A stretch of 6,428 bases of DNA from Candidatus Eiseniibacteriota bacterium (GTDB lineage: Bacteria; Arandabacterota; Arandabacteria; Arandabacterales; Arandabacteraceae), in assembly GCA_030622265.1 (NCBI GenBank), contig JAUXGG010000102.1, positions 1 through 6,428 on the forward strand. The letters run 5' to 3'. Shown piece after piece: positions 5,843 through 6,428 of this stretch (position 1 is its first letter; the number at the start of each line of letters is the position of its first letter). A program made the translations under genes and the position numbers. The notes under the pieces are model-generated. The model did not search any database and was not told where the DNA came from. It saw only the letters and a list, made by a program, of their open reading frames with translations.

Positions 5843-6428
5843 TTAACTCTTGGAGCCTGCGGCCACGGCCTCTTCGTCGACCTCTTCCTCCGGCTGGATG
5901 TCCCTCGCATCATAGAGCTTCTTAAGACTCTCAAGGGGCATCTTCATGAGTTCATCCATTTCCTTATCGAACTTGCCCTGCTCGAGCTCGCCCAGCCTGT
6001 CGGCCACGTGCTTGGCCTTGGGCATCATGTACTTCGCGTAGAGCCTCCGCCCGAGAAGACCTATATAGTACTGCGCCAGTTCGCCCGGGCACCTGCTCGC
6101 GCAGAGCCCGCACATGATGCAGTCGAAGGACATATCAGCAAGCTTGGCAATGTCCCCCCTCATCGCGGCGGCAATATACTGCATCACCTCGATGTCCTGC
6201 GGGCACACCTTCCGGCACGTGTTGCACTGGACGCACCTCATCATCTCAGGATAGGCCTGCACCAGCGACTCGAGGTCCGCCTGGAGATCATCAATCTCAT
6301 AGATTGCCTTATTGGCAGGATAGAAAGGTATCTGCGTGAGGTACATGCCATCTTCCACCACGGTCTGGCACGCCAGGGCGACCTTGAGCTTATAGTCGCC
6401 TTCGGTACGGTAAACCGTCCCGCACGCG
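5843..6428 (-). CDS. Iron-sulfur subunit with 2Fe-2S and two 4Fe-4S motifs, 5' end outside the window
   Basis: The frame is open from the right edge to TAA at 5843, giving 194 visible codons and no start. The upstream end shows Cys (6422-6424), then GTV, and after 17 residues another Cys (6368-6370) in LACQTVVEDGM. This is the end of a ferredoxin-type 2Fe-2S domain as in SdhB, FrdB or NuoG-like proteins. Two C-x2-C-x2-C-x3-CP motifs follow: CVQCNTCRKVCP (6200-6235) and CIMCGLCASRCP (6086-6121), each predicted to hold a 4Fe-4S cluster. The spacing of about 27 residues between them resembles HdrC more than classical SdhB, whose last motif usually binds 3Fe-4S. The tail is rich in Glu and Lys. 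With the missing N-terminus the protein would be about 240-250 residues, the normal SdhB size. It sits 28 nt upstream of the flavoprotein and is its likely electron-transfer partner; no membrane anchor is in view. Confidence 0.85.
   Translation of the reverse strand, partial: ACGTVYRTEGDYKLKVALACQTVVEDGMYLTQIPFYPANKAIYEIDDLQADLESLVQAYPEMMRCVQCNTCRKVCPQDIEVMQYIAAAMRGDIAKLADMSFDCIMCGLCASRCPGELAQYYIGLLGRRLYAKYMMPKAKHVADRLGELEQGKFDKEMDELMKMPLESLKKLYDARDIQPEEEVDEEAVAAGSKS

Noticed and set aside
5815..5934. Forty-codon upstream extension of the flavoprotein frame
   Set aside because: It overlaps the end of the Fe-S gene, is rich in Arg and Ser as expected of an off-frame reading, and the AGGAGG site clearly serves the ATG at 5814.

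Overview
The window is a compact, GC-rich bacterial chromosome segment in which every supportable gene lies on the minus strand, so transcription runs from high to low coordinates. The content is mostly core: an NADH- or quinone-type flavoprotein/iron-sulfur pair, an elongation factor G paralogue, a TIM-barrel sugar isomerase-like protein, YebC and the start of RuvC. The two-subunit fumarate reductase/succinate dehydrogenase-like pair, with three Fe-S clusters and a flavin site lacking the usual covalent histidine, suggests an anaerobe. The lineage cannot be fixed from sequence alone; a deep-branching actinobacterial, deltaproteobacterial or similar sediment anaerobe would fit.

Layout in transcription order. 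(1) 6428-5843: an iron-sulfur subunit, cut by the window edge, with the end of a 2Fe-2S domain followed by two 4Fe-4S motifs. (2) 5814-4147: its flavoprotein partner, 28 nt downstream behind a strong AGGAGG ribosome site. (3) 4146-4045: an intergenic stretch with a good sigma-70-type promoter (TTGACA, 17 nt, TAGCAT). (4) 4044-1954: an EF-G of the EF-G-2/FusA2 type, probably starting at GTG. (5) 1953-1864: an intergenic stretch dominated by a perfect 25-bp inverted repeat with a 6-nt loop. It looks like a dispersed REP-type palindrome and may also act as a terminator. (6) 1863-925: a xylose isomerase-like TIM-barrel protein of unknown substrate. (7) 924-805: an intergenic stretch with a plausible promoter. 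(8) 804-52: yebC. (9) 48-1: the first 16 codons of ruvC, 3 nt after yebC.

Functionally there are three blocks. The first two genes form one electron-transfer enzyme, probably reducing fumarate or a related enoate. The EF-G paralogue with the isomerase-like gene behind it is a second unit. The yebC-ruvC pair is the familiar translation-factor/Holliday-junction-resolvase linkage, which probably continues into ruvA and ruvB beyond the left edge.

I do not see a new defence, mobile or RNA system here. The points most worth checking are the REP-like palindrome, the unusual domain architecture and flavin site of the flavoprotein, the SdhB/HdrC-like hybrid iron-sulfur subunit, and the EF-G whose catalytic switch II histidine is a tyrosine.
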